Of a DNA stretch of 64,000 bases, positions 9,991 to 21,191 are shown piece by piece. Below the pieces are notes generated by a model. It did no database searches. It worked only from the letters and a program-made list of their open reading frames with translations, and was not told the DNA's origin. A program made the position numbers and the translations under genes. This DNA is from Sarcomyxa edulis (taxonomy: Eukaryota > Basidiomycota > Agaricomycetes > Agaricales > Mycenaceae), in assembly GCA_009761415.1 (NCBI GenBank), contig QUOL01000007.1, positions 682,001 to 746,000 of the forward strand, read 5' to 3'. How positions within the stretch are numbered: position 1 is the first letter of the stretch; every line of letters starts with the position of its first letter.

Positions 9991-11878
9991 ATGACTATCC
10001 CAAAAACAACGATGGCTACATCCAAGCCCGACCTAACCCACCATCTTTCTAGTGAAGCCAAAGCTAGACTTCCTAACCCTATGAAGACGCTTCTAAAAAT
10101 GCTGCTTAAACAGAACAAATCAGGCCCTGGGGTCATCAGTCTTGCTAACGGTACGTCGTCTCAATCCTTACTATTTCCTCATCCTTGGGTCTGGTTTACT
10201 AGCTTTACATATGCTGAACGGTTCATGTTATAGGGAACCCGGACTCTAATCTATATCCGTTCCATAAAGTCGAATGGAAAGTAGCCTCGGTAGACGACCC
10301 GACTGTAGATCCAGTGGCATCTCTCTTAAACGGTACTGGATCCACACAACAACTCGCGTCGTATAGAGATGCTACCGCCGACCCACGGACTGAGACCGGA
10401 TCGAGCAGCAAAAACAGCAGCATCATGCTCAGTGACGCTCTACAATACACCCATGGCGCTGGTCTCGCCCCTACACAAGCTGCCTTGACGAAGCTTACAA
10501 AATTATTCCACAACCCTCCTGACCACATCGTAACGCTGACGCTCGGTAACTCAGACGGTGTCTCTAAGGCATTCCGGTTGTTGGGTGAGCGAGGGGATTA
10601 TTTTATGGCGGATGAGTTCACGTTTTCTGCGATGACCAACGCGCCACTATCTTACGGGGTTAAATGGGTTGGGATCAAGATGGACCGAGGTGGTGCGATT
10701 CCTGAGGATATGGAGAGGGTTCTAAGTACTTGGGATGATTCCAGAGGCAGGAGACCTCATGTTTTGTATATCGTTCCGTACGTTTTTCCAGGTTCTAAAT
10801 CTCTTCACAGCAGTGCTTATATATCTCTAGATGCGGTCAGAATCCTACAGGGAGCACCCTGACATTAAAGCGCCGCAAGAGAATATATGAGATTGCGCAA
10901 AAGTGGGACGTGATCATTATGGAGGATGGTGAGTGTCGTGGCCACGACTTTATTCGCGCGCATGTCAGCTGATTCCGAATTTTCTAGACCCATACTACTT
11001 CTTGCAGTTCGATCTTCCAGAAAGTGCATCCCCGATAGCCTCGGATAGTTTTGCTGAACAGTTTGCTGGAACGTTTCCCCCTTCTTTCCTCTCCATGGAT
11101 GTCGATGGACGCGTCTTAAGATTAGATTCGTAAGTATACATCTCGACGTCCACGTTCCAGCATGTTCACGTTTCTGAATGCTCAATTCAACAGGTTCAGC
11201 AAGGTTCTAGCACCTGGCATGCGTCTCGGATGGATCACGAGTAGTGCTATGTTCCACGAAAAACTAGTGTCCTACACCGACTCAGCAACACAACACCCTG
11301 CTGGTTTCAGCCAAGTCGTGGTTACTGAGATGCTGGGCGAGCATGGATGGGGAGAAGATGGGTTGGTTCGGTGGATGCAAGGCCTTTGCAGAGACTATCA
11401 GAGACGAAGGGATTATCTCCTAAGTGTCTTCGAGACCGAAGTTGCGCCAGGTGGTTATGCGGCGGTGAATGTGCCACAGGCGGGTATGTTTGTGTGGATT
11501 GAGATTCATCTGGAACGGCATCCTCGCTTCAGAAGAACGGAGGCCAACCCAGATAATGGATCGACCACCAACATCCCTGCACTGATGGAGGAATTGTTCA
11601 ACAAATTCATGGCCGCGGATTTGTTTGTCATGCCCGCGTCCATCTTTGCTGTACCAGAGGATCAACTGTCGGCGGAGAAAGGAAGCGGTTATGTTTCTCT
11701 TCTTGATGTGCGTACATTTGACTGTTTCCCCCCGTCATTGTTCTCTTGAGGTTGACGAATTTGAATTCTTCAGCGACTCAACTTCTTCAGAGCCACGTTC
11801 TGTGGAATGGACGAAGTCATAAAAATTGGAATCACTCGCTTTGGGAAGGTTTTGGCCGAATTTTTTGAACAAGATTAG
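9991..11878 (+). CDS. Aromatic/kynurenine-type aminotransferase, fold type I
   Basis: Six exons give about 520 residues. It is a PLP enzyme of the Aro8/Aro9 - kynurenine/2-aminoadipate aminotransferase group, moving amino groups between aromatic amino acids (or 2-aminoadipate, kynurenine) and 2-oxo acids, most likely in the cytosol. Seen in order: GVISLANGNPDSNLYPF, a TLGNSDGVSKAF cofactor block, the CGQNPTGSTL loop, EDDPYYFLQF, and SFSKVLAPGMRLGW with the Schiff-base Lys. ALMEELFNKF, IFAVPEDQ and LNFFRATFCGMDE follow near the end. Typical length is 450-550. ATG 9991 opens the frame; an alternative Met lies at 10009. No organelle presequence is clear. Exact substrate cannot be told from sequence. 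The indoleamine dioxygenase at 38.9 kb is in a related pathway but distant. Confidence 0.88.
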
Positions 11879-12118
11879 TTCCATGTTGTCCCCACTATTT
11901 ATCTTTAGATACGGCTTACGACGGCGGGCTCAGAGTCTAAAACATGCTGGTTCTTGACCTGCGAATGACTGATGGATAAACACGTGGATCGACGCGATTC
12001 ATGTCACGGTCACAGTCGTTCTCTTTCCTCTTGCTTTCCCGACGGAACCTCCTCACTCCACTCAGTTTGAACTCTGTCAATCGTTTCTTTCCAGATAATT
12101 CTGCACGTACAATCCAAC

Positions 12119-14519
12119 ATGACTTCCCAGATCATCCAGAGCCCTCCCCCTACAGATAGATCCATTTCTCTCTTTGATGCAGAAGTCGAGACATCCAGCA
12201 TATACCCCGAATCCAAAGCAGAGGGACGTCCGAAGAAACGTAGCAAGACCTCAGCAAGAGCGTCCAATGACTCAAAAGCGAAAAAGCCTCGTAAAACGCG
12301 TGGTGGAAAGCTGAGGGATCTTCCTGAAATGCCTTTGGACATCCTACTCGAAATATTTGGTCACTTGCTTCCCCGCGACGTTCTTCATCTCTCTCGCGCT
12401 ACGAAATCTCTTCGCAATATTCTCATGCGCCGCTCAGCTGTCTCCGTCTGGAAAGACGCGTTCTCGAATCTTCGTATCAAGCCTCCTCCTTGTCCTTCTG
12501 ATATGACGGAACCTCAGTGGGCCAGTTTTCTTTTTGATCCGTATTGCCAAGTAAGTACTACTCACTACCTGACTCTTCTGTTTCTGATGTCCCTTCAGTT
12601 CTGTCTTGCTTCCGGCGTTCAAACGTCGATGTGGCTCTTGAAGGTCAGAGCTTGTAAGAGTTGCATCCAAGTCGAGAAGAAGTATGTCATCTTCAACCCG
12701 CACAGTCCTTTGTACCTACTGATTTCTTAATATTTCTATCCAAAGCTTCATGAGAACGGAGCATTTTTCAGAAGCATTTGATAAACTGTATTCCTCCGTA
12801 ACTGATCGTGGTGGTTCATTATTGGACCTCCTGCCTTTTCATCTTGAAAGTATGTACGTGATTTATGATAGCATATAAAATCTTCTGACGGCTCTTTACA
12901 GGTGGGGAAGGTGGAAACATTTATATCACACCTGACGTGTTTCAAGACTTCATGAAACGATATCTCAAAGCTGCCAACAAACGAACCTTTCTCAAGGAAC
13001 AGAAAAAATTGATGACCGGACTCAAGAAAGTAGGTATACGTCCGCGTCTAGATCTATCACTGACATAGTCTGGTCTAGTTCTACAGACTCTGTCACTGTT
13101 GGCAAATGGATATGAAGCAAGAGCGCAGTGACGAACTTGAGGATTTGCGATCAAGACGCAAAGCGGCGTAAGACACTCATTCTGCGAATGCTGATTATAC
13201 ACAACTGATTATTTTCCGCATATATGCAGCATATTCGAAAGGCTGGGAGGTCTAGGTTGGGCAACCGAAATTGAAAAACTGAATAAATGGAACCCCGCGA
13301 TCTTGTCTCTACATCCTTCCATCAAGCAGCCCAAGGCCTTGACCGATCGAAGTGAGCATTCGAACTCTGTTCTTCTCTATGTCTCGCTGAAACTCTCCCA
13401 GTTTGGGCCAATATTCAGTTGGATCTTGTCCAATTTCTCAAAACTCAGAAGGTTGAACGTCTCAAGCATAAACGCGAGAATTTGGTTGGAGAACGACGAG
13501 AACTATTCATTTCCGTTATGGAAGGTCTTGCTCAACGACATCACTCTGAGATCATTCCTCCCTTGGCCGATATCCACGAAACGGATTGGTTCAAATTACT
13601 TCTCAATGCTCCGTTCGAGAAGGACATCACGGCAGGATACCTCGACCACCTCATAGAACTGCGACTCCCAAAAATGACGGAAGAATGGCGTCGGGCCAAA
13701 GATATACAGCTCCTATCACTAATCCCCATCGCCAAAAAAGATATCAAAGCTTCCTCTTCAAGTGCACAAGACGTTTCTAAGTTATCTTTGGCGACTACGT
13801 TCTTTCATTGCAACGTCTGCCGAACAGCCATATCATACCCTCGGATTCTTGTACACAAATGTCTAAGCGAATTTTCAGCTCATACGTCGCTCGACATCGA
13901 TGATGAACGGTTCTTCGTCTTCATGGCCTTAGGCTCGGAACCCTGGAACCCTGATAACAAGATCCGGTTCCACCGTTCGGCCCATACTATTGCGCGCAAA
14001 GTCGTCAAGACTTGCGGTTTGGATCCGAATACGGCTACTACGAGTGACATGAACGATTCCGATTACTGGCTGGAGGGTGTCGCGCACCAAAGTGAAAGTC
14101 ATGAATCTTCCAGGTCTGTCATGAGATGGTCAACTGCGGTAGTACGTGGATGAAGTTTGCTGTGTAATCTTGAACACTGATGTTTCTTGACGTTGACAGA
14201 GTCGGAAGTGGGCTTCTCAACATTTGAGTGTCGTGACGGATGCAGATACACTGGTCGCCGCAAAGCAGGAAGAAGTCATCAGAGACAAAGTTTGTTGTGC
14301 TCAGTGCGGGTCTGCATTATTGGTATCTCGTATGAAGACACATCTTAAAATGTAAGAGTTCTGCTGATTAATCTATTGGAGCTTCATAATTGTGCTGACC
14401 GCATCTTGCTTAGACACGGTTTGATACTGAAAGATGATCAGATCAAGGAAGGACGCCATTATTATACGCCAATCGACTCTCCGCCTCCCGAAGCAGTGAA
14501 ACTTCCTATGCATAACTGA
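12119..14519 (+). CDS. F-box protein with C-terminal zinc-finger motifs
   Basis: About nine exons give roughly 600 residues. A basic Ser/Lys-rich N-terminus precedes an F-box (LPEMPLDILLEIFGHLLPRD then VLHLSRATKSLRNIL). Its expected role is to bring substrates to an SCF ubiquitin ligase through Skp1 (family knowledge). The middle is helical (FMKRYLKAANKRTFL, IFERLGGLGWATEIEK). A Cys-x2-Cys-x11-His-x-Cys unit follows (CNVCRTAISYPRILVHKC). The last part has a C2H2-type finger (CAQC...HLKMH). Where the paralogue at 43605 has a CLRC pair, this copy has GVAH, so one pair of ligands is gone. Stop TGA 14517-14519. Such F-box genes are expanded in Agaricales with degenerate copies; partners unknown. 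Confidence 0.75.
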
Positions 14520-15372
14520 GTATAATTTGCTACTGTTCCCCTAGTTCCCCAGACGCGTCGCATATTGTAAATTGAATGAGAGTGGCTCTCGAACTTGACG
14601 CGATCGCGACGATCATGTGATTATATAGCAACCCTAAATTGGTCGAGCGCTATCCTGCACCGCCACACAGGTTGAAACCAAGTTGAAACCTCTACTCATT
14701 ACCATCCAAGGAGTCACGTTCCTACAGGTTCCTCGCCAGTCCTACCCTACCTCCCCCCAAACGAGTGCTCGAACCGGAAATGCAGATATCTGGGATCTCT
14801 GCATAAACCATTGATGTCTATCCCGGCGCTACAGAGTTCCATGATCTGTCATCGATTCCGGTCCTATCAGCCTGGAAGAGGATGCATATGAGCGACCGAA
14901 CAAACGTCGAAAGCTCAAAAAAATAAGGATCCAAACCATAAAAGCCAAGATCTTTCCGAAAATCGCGTCATAGATGGCTTTGGACAATTTTTGTTACACC
15001 TCCTTCCCCTCGCCGTGCCGCGTCTTGCTCGAACTCTCAAAACTCTTCAAGCATTCTCTTGCAACCCTTTGTGAGCTCCCTATGGACTGACGCGTATTTG
15101 ATTCTACGCGTCCGACTTCCTCCCTTGTATCCGGATACCGTTACGGTCAGTGACATGAAAGCTGGAGACTTCAAATTAATCTGAATCCGGTCATTCTTTT
15201 CTGTTGAAGAGAGGTCAATAATGAGATAGTCCCAGATGGTAATGGTTGCGTGGACAGCTCCTCTCTCTCTCAACTTGCTTACGAGACCTTGATATCACAC
15301 ACTATGTTTCCGCACACTGTGAACCTGAAGATCGCGACCTCGACGACTCCGCGCCTTACTGAACGACCCGGA

Positions 15373-15987
15373 CACTTCCATGACCAAGAAGACGAAATAT
15401 GAACATGGTGGTGCTTCCATTGTGGATACCACACCACAATCTTATCGTTCCTACACGAGGCATCGATATTATTGTGAGTCCTTTGCTGCTAACTCTTCTG
15501 GCTGGAACATCAGGCCTTACCATGTCCAAGCTAGGTTGAAGCAGAACAGAATATTCCACCGGTGGTTGGCAACTGAACAGGTGAAATCCTTGACTGATTT
15601 TTGTTTCTCTACTACTCTTCCAAGTTATCAGAGGTCCGAGGCCGCGTCACAACGAAGACGAAAGGGGATATGTATGTATCGTCAAAGACTGGATTCAAGA
15701 AAAGAATACCAAGACGAGATCGCCCTTGTTCTTTGTAATCTGAGGCTTGCTCGACCATCTGAATCTCACACGAGCCCCAGAATACTCGGAGCTCGGACGC
15801 TCTTTCGTGGTATTTCGAGACAAATCCAAAGTGATGGGTTTTCGTTGTAATATCTGTTCCTTATTCTACTTCTTTGATGACGCTTTCTCATCAACGAATG
15901 ATTATTTTCGCAGCAGCCTGTCGGTGGGAAAATGATGGTGTGTGTACTTTATTACAACGACATTACAACCAATGAGCGTTTTGATGA
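15373..15987 (+). pseudogene. Broken gene, zinc-finger-like fragments
   Basis: Several coding blocks sit in order with plausible introns between them: PYHVQARLKQNRIFHRW, then RSEAASQRRRKG...YRQRLDSRKEYQDEIA, then LDHLNLTRAPEYSELG and FVVFRDKSKVMGFR, then ACRWENDGVCTLLQRHYN. Introns with GTGAGT..CAG, GTGAAA..CAG and GTAATA..CAG are visible. The first block joins only across a frame with a stop, and a one-base frame change near 15745 separates the second and third. The following DNA (about 15990-16048) still reads ERFDDLEVKRSTQ. This looks like a once-functional gene now disrupted, or a gene with sequence errors. Family not recognised. Confidence 0.45.
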
Positions 15988-16839
15988 CTTGGAAGTGAAG
16001 CGTTCGACGCAAGCAACCCGGCCTTGGATCAACCTTGGATTTCAGTAAGTTTGGCGCATGTGTTTGGCTAACGACAGAGAGTCAAACACATGAATAGGGG
16101 CTGTTCATCTGGTTCCGCGGCGCCCTTGTTCTCCGCAAAAGTACCTGAGGCCGTTGGGGCCTTGTAATTATCTATGGTGACGCAGCTCAGGTACAGATCA
16201 TATGTTCATCCTTGTACCCGTTCCTCGAGACTTTACCGTTCAGAATATCTATTTCCGCAGAGGCACGAGATGCTGTGCCTCCACAAGCTCTCGACCGCCA
16301 CCTTAATTCCGTCGATGACATACACAGATATAGCTCTTTATTTTTGGACTATGAACATATATTAGTGAGTGACAGTATCTGGCAATTTCCTGGTATATGG
16401 ATCGCGTGAGGAGGTGTTGGGCGAAGATTGGAGCTCGAGACACGCAGGACTTGGACTGCTCTTCGACGGAAGAGTGTCGTGATGAATCTCACATTTCATA
16501 GCGAGAAACCGAGGGAGAAATTGCAAGCTGACACTGTGAATTGAAGAGCATGTCATTGAGCGGTGTCAATTTTGGATCGAAACACGAACGCGTGCTGGGG
16601 GGTACCTTTCCACAGGCTCATGGGAACGGCAACAACGGCCTGCTGAGAGAATCCTGCAGGATGCGGCTATCGAGATCGATGAGCCCCTCGATATTTCTGC
16701 GGTCACCTTAGCTGTACAGCTGCTCCAAAATAGAGTAGCTGGTGTTGCGTCGGCCCAAAGTGTTCAACCTTGTAGATTCAGGGTGTGGTTGTAGACCTGC
16801 GGTAGATTCCTGTCAAATTCTTCCGTCAGAAATTCGGGA

Positions 16840-17010
16840 ACACACCTAGATGGGTCTCAGCTGATGGCGGCCGTGGACATCGACCCTTTGAACGTGGAAA
16901 TAGCTGGCCGACGATGCCCAGGACCTGACCCAGGATTTGAGAGGTTTTTCGTCTTAGATGTGCGAGACTTAGCTGCGCGATACGATGAATCCAAGAAGGG
17001 AACAAGGACC
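16840..17010 (+). pseudogene. Possible methyltransferase remnant
   Basis: The frame reads LMAAVDIDPLNVEIAGRRC and, further on, FFVLDVRDLAARYD. 'VDIDPxNVEIA' resembles the acidic loop after motif I in class I SAM-dependent methyltransferases, and 'LDVRDLA' the next strand. The usual GxGxG loop just upstream is interrupted by a stop at about 16793, and no flanking exons fit. Weak evidence. Confidence 0.22.
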
Positions 17011-17249
17011 TGCAGTGCCTATTGTTGCCGGAATTTGCCACGTGTGGTGTGCCTTTCCGGATTTGGTCGCCATTGTCCCTTTCTCCTTCTCCGATCATCC
17101 TCATGGCTCGCAGAATCAATGCAGAGTCCTTCATTTTCACTTTTCTTCCTACATCTGTATCATCTCCCGTTGAAGTTCTTTCAGGTTCTCCGAGTAGAAG
17201 TGCCTGATTGATTTCATTCTTCCAAGGAACGCCTCAAGGTCGAGGCTTG

Positions 17250-17256
17250 TATAAAA
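17250..17256 (+). promoter_or_regulatory. TATA box of carboxylesterase gene
   Basis: TATAAAA lies 109 bases upstream of the esterase ATG at 17359, a normal distance for a fungal TATA promoter with a short leader. Confidence 0.5.
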
Positions 17257-17358
17257 AGGTCTGGTACCAACACCCAACTCTTCTTCACCAGCGGTCTTTT
17301 AGAGCTTTTCTGGTCCTCGAGCCCACCACTCAACGTCGACGTATATATTTTCTTCATA

Positions 17359-19333
17359 ATGGTTGCTATCACTTTCCTCACGACCGTCTCCTCGTTATTT
17401 CTCGCTTCGTGGGCATCACCCGTTCATGTTTCCGGATCTGTGCAAACCGAGGCACTCAAGTTCCCTCCGATTGACCGTCGTGGGCTCCTCTGCAAAATCC
17501 CAATCATCCAGAAGCTCCTTTGCCCGCGCAGTGGCTCATCTACGTCGGATGGGATCACGACACCCATCGGAGTTGCACAAGGCACTCTAGATATCTCTGG
17601 CGCCAATAGATTTGCAGTAAAATATGCAAGCGCGTCTAGATGGGGCGAGTCGACTGTCGCTACGACATGGGCACTTCCGTGAGTGATACTTGACCTCCAT
17701 CGCATTTCTATACTGACTCTTTGGTAGAAACGGCGCTACCAATGTTACGGCTCTGCCATTAGCTTGCCCTCAACCGAATGTCGATGATTCGGCCTTCTCG
17801 GAAGACTGCTTGTCGATGATATTATACGTCCCTACATCGCTCACTTCGATGAGTACCGTGCCTACGCTCATGTGGTTCGTCAACTCGCTTCTCTACAACA
17901 ATAAGCTAGCACTTTATTGACATCTTGTCTTGTTTCAGGATTCACGGTGGCTCCTTTATTGTCGGTTCTGCGACTGGGCCAGGACTGGATGGGTCCGCTC
18001 TTGCCATCGCGACCAACTCTATTGTGGCCGTCGTTCAATACCGACTCGGAGCTGTACGTTGTCCCCTCTGTCTGTCGTACCATACTCTAACAATAATCCG
18101 TAGCTTGGTTTTATGGCACCGGACGGGAGCACCAATCTAGCCGTTAAGGATCTCGTAAACGCGCTTCATTTTCTCAAGACCAATATTGCTAGTTTTGGCG
18201 GAAGTTCGTCCAAAATAACGATTGCTGGACAGAGTAGTGGAGCTAGTCTCGTTAGGGCATTATTGGCCACACCTTCCGCGTCTTCCCTGTTCCAGTCTGC
18301 TATTCTGCAGTCTGACACTGTGGTATGTACCATGATGTCGCTGCTATTCTTAGCACGTTCGCTGATCATCTATCTATCTACAGGACTATGGATTTCTCAC
18401 TCCTGCCACGCAAGTCGCCCTCCAAGGCAACTTCAATTCCCTGATAAATTGTCAGCCGAGTGACACCGCATGTCTATCCTCGTTGTCCTTGGATGATATA
18501 ATTTCCGCACAATCGAACCTATTCAGTAACGCAGTGAACATCGACGCTTCGACCGGAACAGCCTCCCCCATACGTCCTGTTCGCGATGGATCCCTCATTA
18601 CCACCCCTCTAGACTCCAGCGCCCCTTTCCCAGCCGTCTCGAAGCCCATCTTACTCTCTACGGTTCTCAATGAAGCCGGTCCCGCCATCTATGGCAGCTT
18701 CCCCGATGCCGTACCCTCCTTCGAGTTACAGGCAATCATGGAAGCCACATTCGGGGTCAACCGCACGGATACCATACTTTCTTCTGATATGTACCCGGTG
18801 TCTGCTACCGACGGGACAGATGGTGATGACGCGAGGCCGCAATTGCAGGCGATGGGCACAGACTATATATGGAGGTGTTCTGGCTGGACCTTGGCCAGGA
18901 ACTGGGTCGAAAATGGAGGTACTGCTTTCGTGGGGTTGTACACCGTCGGTGCGACATACCCTGGTAACGACGACGTACCGTTCTGCACTCAGTCGGGATC
19001 TGTTTGTCATCAGGATGATATCGAGATTGTGGTGCGTATACTACAGTCCACTACGTTTCTTCTTGCTCACGGATGTATTTTCTTCAGTTTGGCACGGTGA
19101 CAAAACCGACTTCTGCTCAATCAAAACTCACGACTCAAATGCAAGCACGCTACAAAGCTTTCTTGACCACAGGAAATCCCAATGTGAACGGTGTTCCCAC
19201 TTGGACCGCTGCGACATCGACTAATGTCCACCCGTTGCTCCTTGGAGGAACAGGAGAGGCAGCTGTCGGTGCTTGTTCGCCTGCGTTCTGGGGCGAGGCC
19301 GTTCAGTTCGATTATCAGGTTTTCAACATCTAG
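17359..19333 (+). CDS. Secreted type-B carboxylesterase/lipase
   Basis: Six exons give about 565 residues, normal for the alpha/beta-hydrolase type-B carboxylesterase family. It begins with a signal peptide (MVAITFLTTVSSLFLASW). The oxyanion strand reads MWIHGGSFIVG, and the nucleophile elbow GQSSGAS carries the catalytic Ser. A probable catalytic Glu sits in TVLNEAGPAIYG and the His in SVCHQDDIEIV. Cys pairs expected for a secreted fold are present. The product should hydrolyse esters outside the cell; the true substrate (lipid, feruloyl, other) is not readable. A second esterase at 61217 is only distantly similar and uses GESAGG. Stop 19331-19333. It converges on the Nudix gene. Confidence 0.88.
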
Positions 19334-19613
19334 TAGGACAGTTCCGTGGTTGGAACGAACGACACGACGTTAATGGTTATGATTTTATTGATTATTGAAT
19401 ATATTGATAGTTGTATCACGCTTTGTCCATCTTGAATTTCTTTGCTTCTACACCTTGGCCGCTTTCCGCCCTTCTCATATATCTTGTAGCCTATACAGAT
19501 TTGCTATCCCAGTATTTGTAGTGCCCTTGTAATCATTAATAATAATATGTTTGGATACTATTTGATTCGAAGGTCTAACTCGCGTATTGCTTCGACCGCT
19601 AGTACAACGTAAA

Positions 19614-20841
19614 TTATAACTTGGGCGATGGAGAGAACGCCTGGGGCTCCATCTCTGTAAAAATATCGAAGTTTCGCAAGACCGTGATTTCGGTGGTGAC
19701 ATACTAGACATGATGGAAGGGTTAGCCCTGTGTTCTAGTCTCGTAGATAGAAGTTGGACTTACCCCGACCTTCGCTGTCCTTATGAGAGCTCGATGCAAT
19801 CTACCCTTGGACCCACCTCTCGTCTCATCCCCTTCATAGGTCAAAACAGTCCGACCCTCTTCATCAGCTTCACGCATGTGTCTTGGATTGATCACCATAT
19901 GTCCGAACGCACCCTGAGAAAGCGTCTCGACTTTCTGTCGCTGTTCCAGTGTATTTTCATTACCCTGTAGAATACTCGAAAGGGTATACAGGATATAATA
20001 CTGTGGCGGCATGAATGAGATTTTGCCTGATCTGAATTCGGTCAATGCGTCCTGTATAGATACGAAGCGGGCAGAGATGACTTCGAGGCCGCCGTCAGGT
20101 TTTGGTATCTGGTCATGTTTGTTGCCTGAGGAGAAGCCAGATGATGAAGAAGATGGGAGGAAGGCAACGTAGAATTGGGTGTGAAATCGTCTGTTGATTG
20201 ACGTGATCAAAATGAAATTCAAGAGGTCAAGGCTGGACATATATTCAAACGACATACCGCGGCGCATTGACAGGCGTTATCCACTCTGTGAAGGGGAGAA
20301 GAGAAGATACATCTGCCTTCAGGTTATGTTGATTTAGAAACGTCTCAAAGCGGATCTTCTGGGTGTGAATTGCATGTCGTCCGTCATCCAGGATTTTGTC
20401 TTCCAACTGAGGCGAAGTGCCTTCAGACGTGGGAGACGCAATCAACAGTCCTGCTTCCTCGAACGTTTCGCGAATTGCGGTGATGGCAAGAGATGCGTCT
20501 TGCTTCGCATCATAGTTTCCTCCGGGAAAGACCTGTCTCATAAGTCAGACACCCAGGCATTTCATATAACCACTTACATGCACGCCTGCAAAGAACCGAG
20601 CTTTAGGATTTCGTTGAACCAGCAGGATTTCGTTCCGTCCATTCACGATCACTAGACTTGCAGAGGGACGAGGAGTCAATGGGGTATTTACCGCTGCCGA
20701 GGAACTTGTAGACATATTAGAAAGTCTTGCGGAGGTCACAAATGCCCTCTTGTGTCGAAAAGAACGATAATAGAACGAATCGACACGATGTGCCAGTAGG
20801 ATAAATCGCACCAACTTGAAGGTGGGGTTTTGTGGCCTCAT
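19614..20841 (-). CDS. Nudix hydrolase, NUDT19-like, probably mitochondrial
   Basis: Four exons, about 340 residues. The Nudix helix is visible as VFPGGNY..., then AIRETFEEAGLLI (RExxEExGL core), preceded by SASLVIVNGRNEILLVQRN. NUDT19/RP2-type enzymes cleave CoA and acyl-CoA to phosphopantetheine and 3',5'-ADP; the spacing and the FTEWITP..RRFHTQFYVAF block fit this group. The N-terminus is basic and Ser/Phe-rich (VRFILLAHRVDSFYYRS), suggesting a mitochondrial presequence. The frame can be extended to a GTG at 20850, but the first ATG is 20841; a second in-frame ATG at 20715 would skip the presequence. Ends YVTTEITVLRNFDIF...SPKL, TAA at 19614-19616. Joins GVH|VFPGG and PR|RFHT have clear GT..AG. 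Confidence 0.82.
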
Positions 20842-21191
20842 CGATTGCACTCCCTTTTAATATGGGCCGGTTTTAGCTTTTCAGCTGTATATCGCCGGTT
20901 ACACGGAGACCTAGGTGCCGTTACCTACATGGGTGAATGCCGTGGTCATGAGTGTTGCGAAGAAGACGGATTCCGTTGGTTCTGCTTGTTTCAAAGACCA
21001 TCGTCGGGAACCAAAGATCTAAGCGTTTGCTGACGATTTGGCGCCTAAAACCTCAAACATGGCTTATCAACAGCATAAGTAGGACAAAACTAACATTGTC
21101 CGAGTCAGAGGGTACAGCTACATGGAGTTAGATAACAAGCAGTGAAGAGATGAGCAAAGAGGTATATGAGTTGTAAACGTTAGCTTTAGAT

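Larger units (their letters stand above)
14520..17249. other. Gene-poor stretch with decayed coding pieces
   Basis: No complete gene could be assembled in 2.7 kb. Contents: the broken gene at 15373-15987 (separate entry); a 65-codon frame at about 16212-16409 (YPFLETLPFRISIS, IHRYSSLFLDYEHI) without splice partners; and a methyltransferase-like scrap at about 16840-17010 (separate entry). A 78-codon minus-strand frame at 15037-15273 has no motif. The first 500 bases after the F-box gene show nothing. Confidence 0.5.

Noticed and set aside
20842..20850. Nudix start at 20850
   Set aside because: That codon is GTG; the first ATG is 20841.
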